From NCBI GenBank assembly GCA_963792075.1, contig CAWBUW010000012.1, positions 620,001 through 684,000 of the forward strand: DNA of 64,000 bases, in the 5' to 3' direction. How positions within the stretch are numbered: position 1 is the first letter of the stretch; each line of letters opens with the position of its first letter. The position numbers and the translations under genes are program-made. The DNA is from CAWBUW01 sp963792075. GTDB taxonomy: Bacteria; Chloroflexota; Anaerolineae; Anaerolineales; UBA4823. The notes beneath the pieces are model-generated. The model did not search any database, was not told the DNA's origin, and saw only the letters and a list, made by a program, of their open reading frames with translations. This document shows positions 63,324-64,000 of the stretch, piece after piece.

Positions 63324-64000
63324 TCACTGTACTCCCTTCAAGAAATCTAGTAGCCGCGCATGAAACGCGGCGGGAAAATCCTGTGGCAGCATATGCCTGC
63401 CTTTTGGTATCAAACAGAGCTGCGCGCCCGAGATGCCCGCCGCAATATCTTCCGCATGCTGTGGGGTAGCATGTTCGTCCTCCACCCCCTGCATCACCAG
63501 GGTAGGACAGGTAATCCGCCCCAGCAGTGGGCGCATATCCCAGTCCATCTGGTTGTTCGCCTGCAGTGAGCGCCAGCCGTTGAACCAGTTATCAAAAACT
63601 GCATCTGCCTGGCCGCCATGCATCCGCGCCATCCCTTCGCGAAAAATTTTATTTTCGTCGTGCTCCTGGCCGACTGCCAGGAGCCCTGGTATCATCTTTG
63701 GCTCAATGTAAATATGCGCCGCCACCGTGACCAAACCCGAGAGTGCTTCCACGCAGCAGGCTGCCATATAGAGCGCAATCGTTCCGCCATCGCTGTGCCC
63801 AACCAATACCGGTTTCCGCAGGCCAAGCTCCCGCAGGATGGACATCAAGTCCGCCACGTCTTGTTGGAAATACGGAACGCCCAGCGCAGGACGCTCCGTG
63901 GATTTACCATAGCCCCAGCGGTCATATGCCGTGACAAAATACCCGGCTGCTGCCAGCACTGGCAGCGTATCTCGCCAGGAGCGGGCAGCGCCTAACCCAT
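63324..64000 (-). CDS. Alpha/beta hydrolase (partial, N-terminus outside window)
   Basis: The reading frame runs open to the window edge, so about 225 C-terminal residues are visible. The edge segment reads GLGAARSWRDTLPVLAAAGY, as expected right after the oxyanion His-Gly. The nucleophile Ser is in LVGHSDGGTIALYMAA; the acid is likely in MQGVEDEHATPQ and the His in IPKGRHMLPQDFP. The GTG at 63959 is not the true start. It precedes accC by three bases and so probably belongs to the same operon. Confidence 0.88.
   Translation of the reverse strand, partial: GLGAARSWRDTLPVLAAAGYFVTAYDRWGYGKSTERPALGVPYFQQDVADLMSILRELGLRKPVLVGHSDGGTIALYMAACCVEALSGLVTVAAHIYIEPKMIPGLLAVGQEHDENKIFREGMARMHGGQADAVFDNWFNGWRSLQANNQMDWDMRPLLGRITCPTLVMQGVEDEHATPQHAEDIAAGISGAQLCLIPKGRHMLPQDFPAAFHARLLDFLKGVQ

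Noticed and set aside
61731..63350. Long open frame antisense to accC (539 codons)
   Set aside because: Shadow of a highly conserved biotin carboxylase; residue content is unlike a real protein.

Overview
The window looks like a chromosomal segment of a member of the Chloroflexota, most likely an anaerobic Anaerolineae-type bacterium. This rests on gene content, not on a marker gene. There is a single-chain pyruvate:ferredoxin oxidoreductase with a dihydroorotate dehydrogenase-like partner, a bacterial Elp3 with the short CX3CX2C radical-SAM motif, many DUF-type membrane proteins with Thr/Pro-rich linkers, and housekeeping genes scattered singly rather than in the usual large operons. Base composition is moderately GC-rich and even. 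I see no rRNA, tRNA, CRISPR array, transposase, integrase or phage gene. No gene-free stretch exceeds about 300 bases; the longest are 18935-19216 and 24448-24718, and both carry regulatory signals.

Layout. 1-3.4 kb: Elp3 (cut by the window edge), divergent from a Trm9/ALKBH8-like methyltransferase, then a metallophosphoesterase and a DUF4349 lipoprotein. 3.6-9.7 kb: rsmG, recF, peptide deformylase, a cNMP-binding membrane protein and a phosphohexomutase. 9.9-18.9 kb: a tight minus-strand operon of seven genes (three integral membrane proteins, a giant zinc-ribbon/DWLS-repeat membrane protein, a MutL-type actin-fold ATPase, a barrel-sandwich-like protein and a small acidic-type protein), followed by a surface-anchor-like protein. 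This operon is the best candidate for an undescribed system. 19.2-23.8 kb: nifJ and the DHOD-like gene. 24-28 kb: infA/rpsU behind an attenuator-like leader, recO, rplI, and a RodZ-like gene with two HTH domains. 28-32.6 kb: PPP phosphatase, GMC oxidoreductase, thiolase, HIT hydrolase. 32.7-34.7 kb: xseA, xseB and a DivPAP membrane protein. 34.8-39.3 kb: a complete copper-resistance operon (csoR, copZ, copA, a SafE-cupredoxin fusion, a second HMA protein). 39.2-50.6 kb: glycosyltransferase, a heterodimeric ABC exporter whose first subunit is frameshifted near its end, a TipA-type MerR regulator divergent from a third ABC exporter, and overlapping M20 hydrolase and histidine phosphatase genes. 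50.6-57 kb: a REC-REC-PAS-GAF-HD-GYP protein, two Rcp1-like response regulators, a thymidylate-kinase-like protein with a broken P-loop, and glycogen phosphorylase. 57.2-64 kb: a C26 amidase, murI, an AceK homologue with altered active-site residues, a CYTH protein, a biotin carrier protein, biotin carboxylase and a partial alpha/beta hydrolase.

A second theme is a set of long, perfect or nearly perfect palindromes (arms 14-37 nt, loops 1-5 nt) in intergenic spaces, including the upstream regions of divergent genes where they cannot be ordinary terminators. Three share a G-rich core, one is flanked by a 10-bp direct repeat, and all of the G-rich ones carry the G-rich arm first on the + strand whatever the direction of the neighbouring genes. 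They look like a dispersed hairpin repeat family. A MITE-like 129-bp inverted repeat and a fragment sharing 21 bp of its end are also present.
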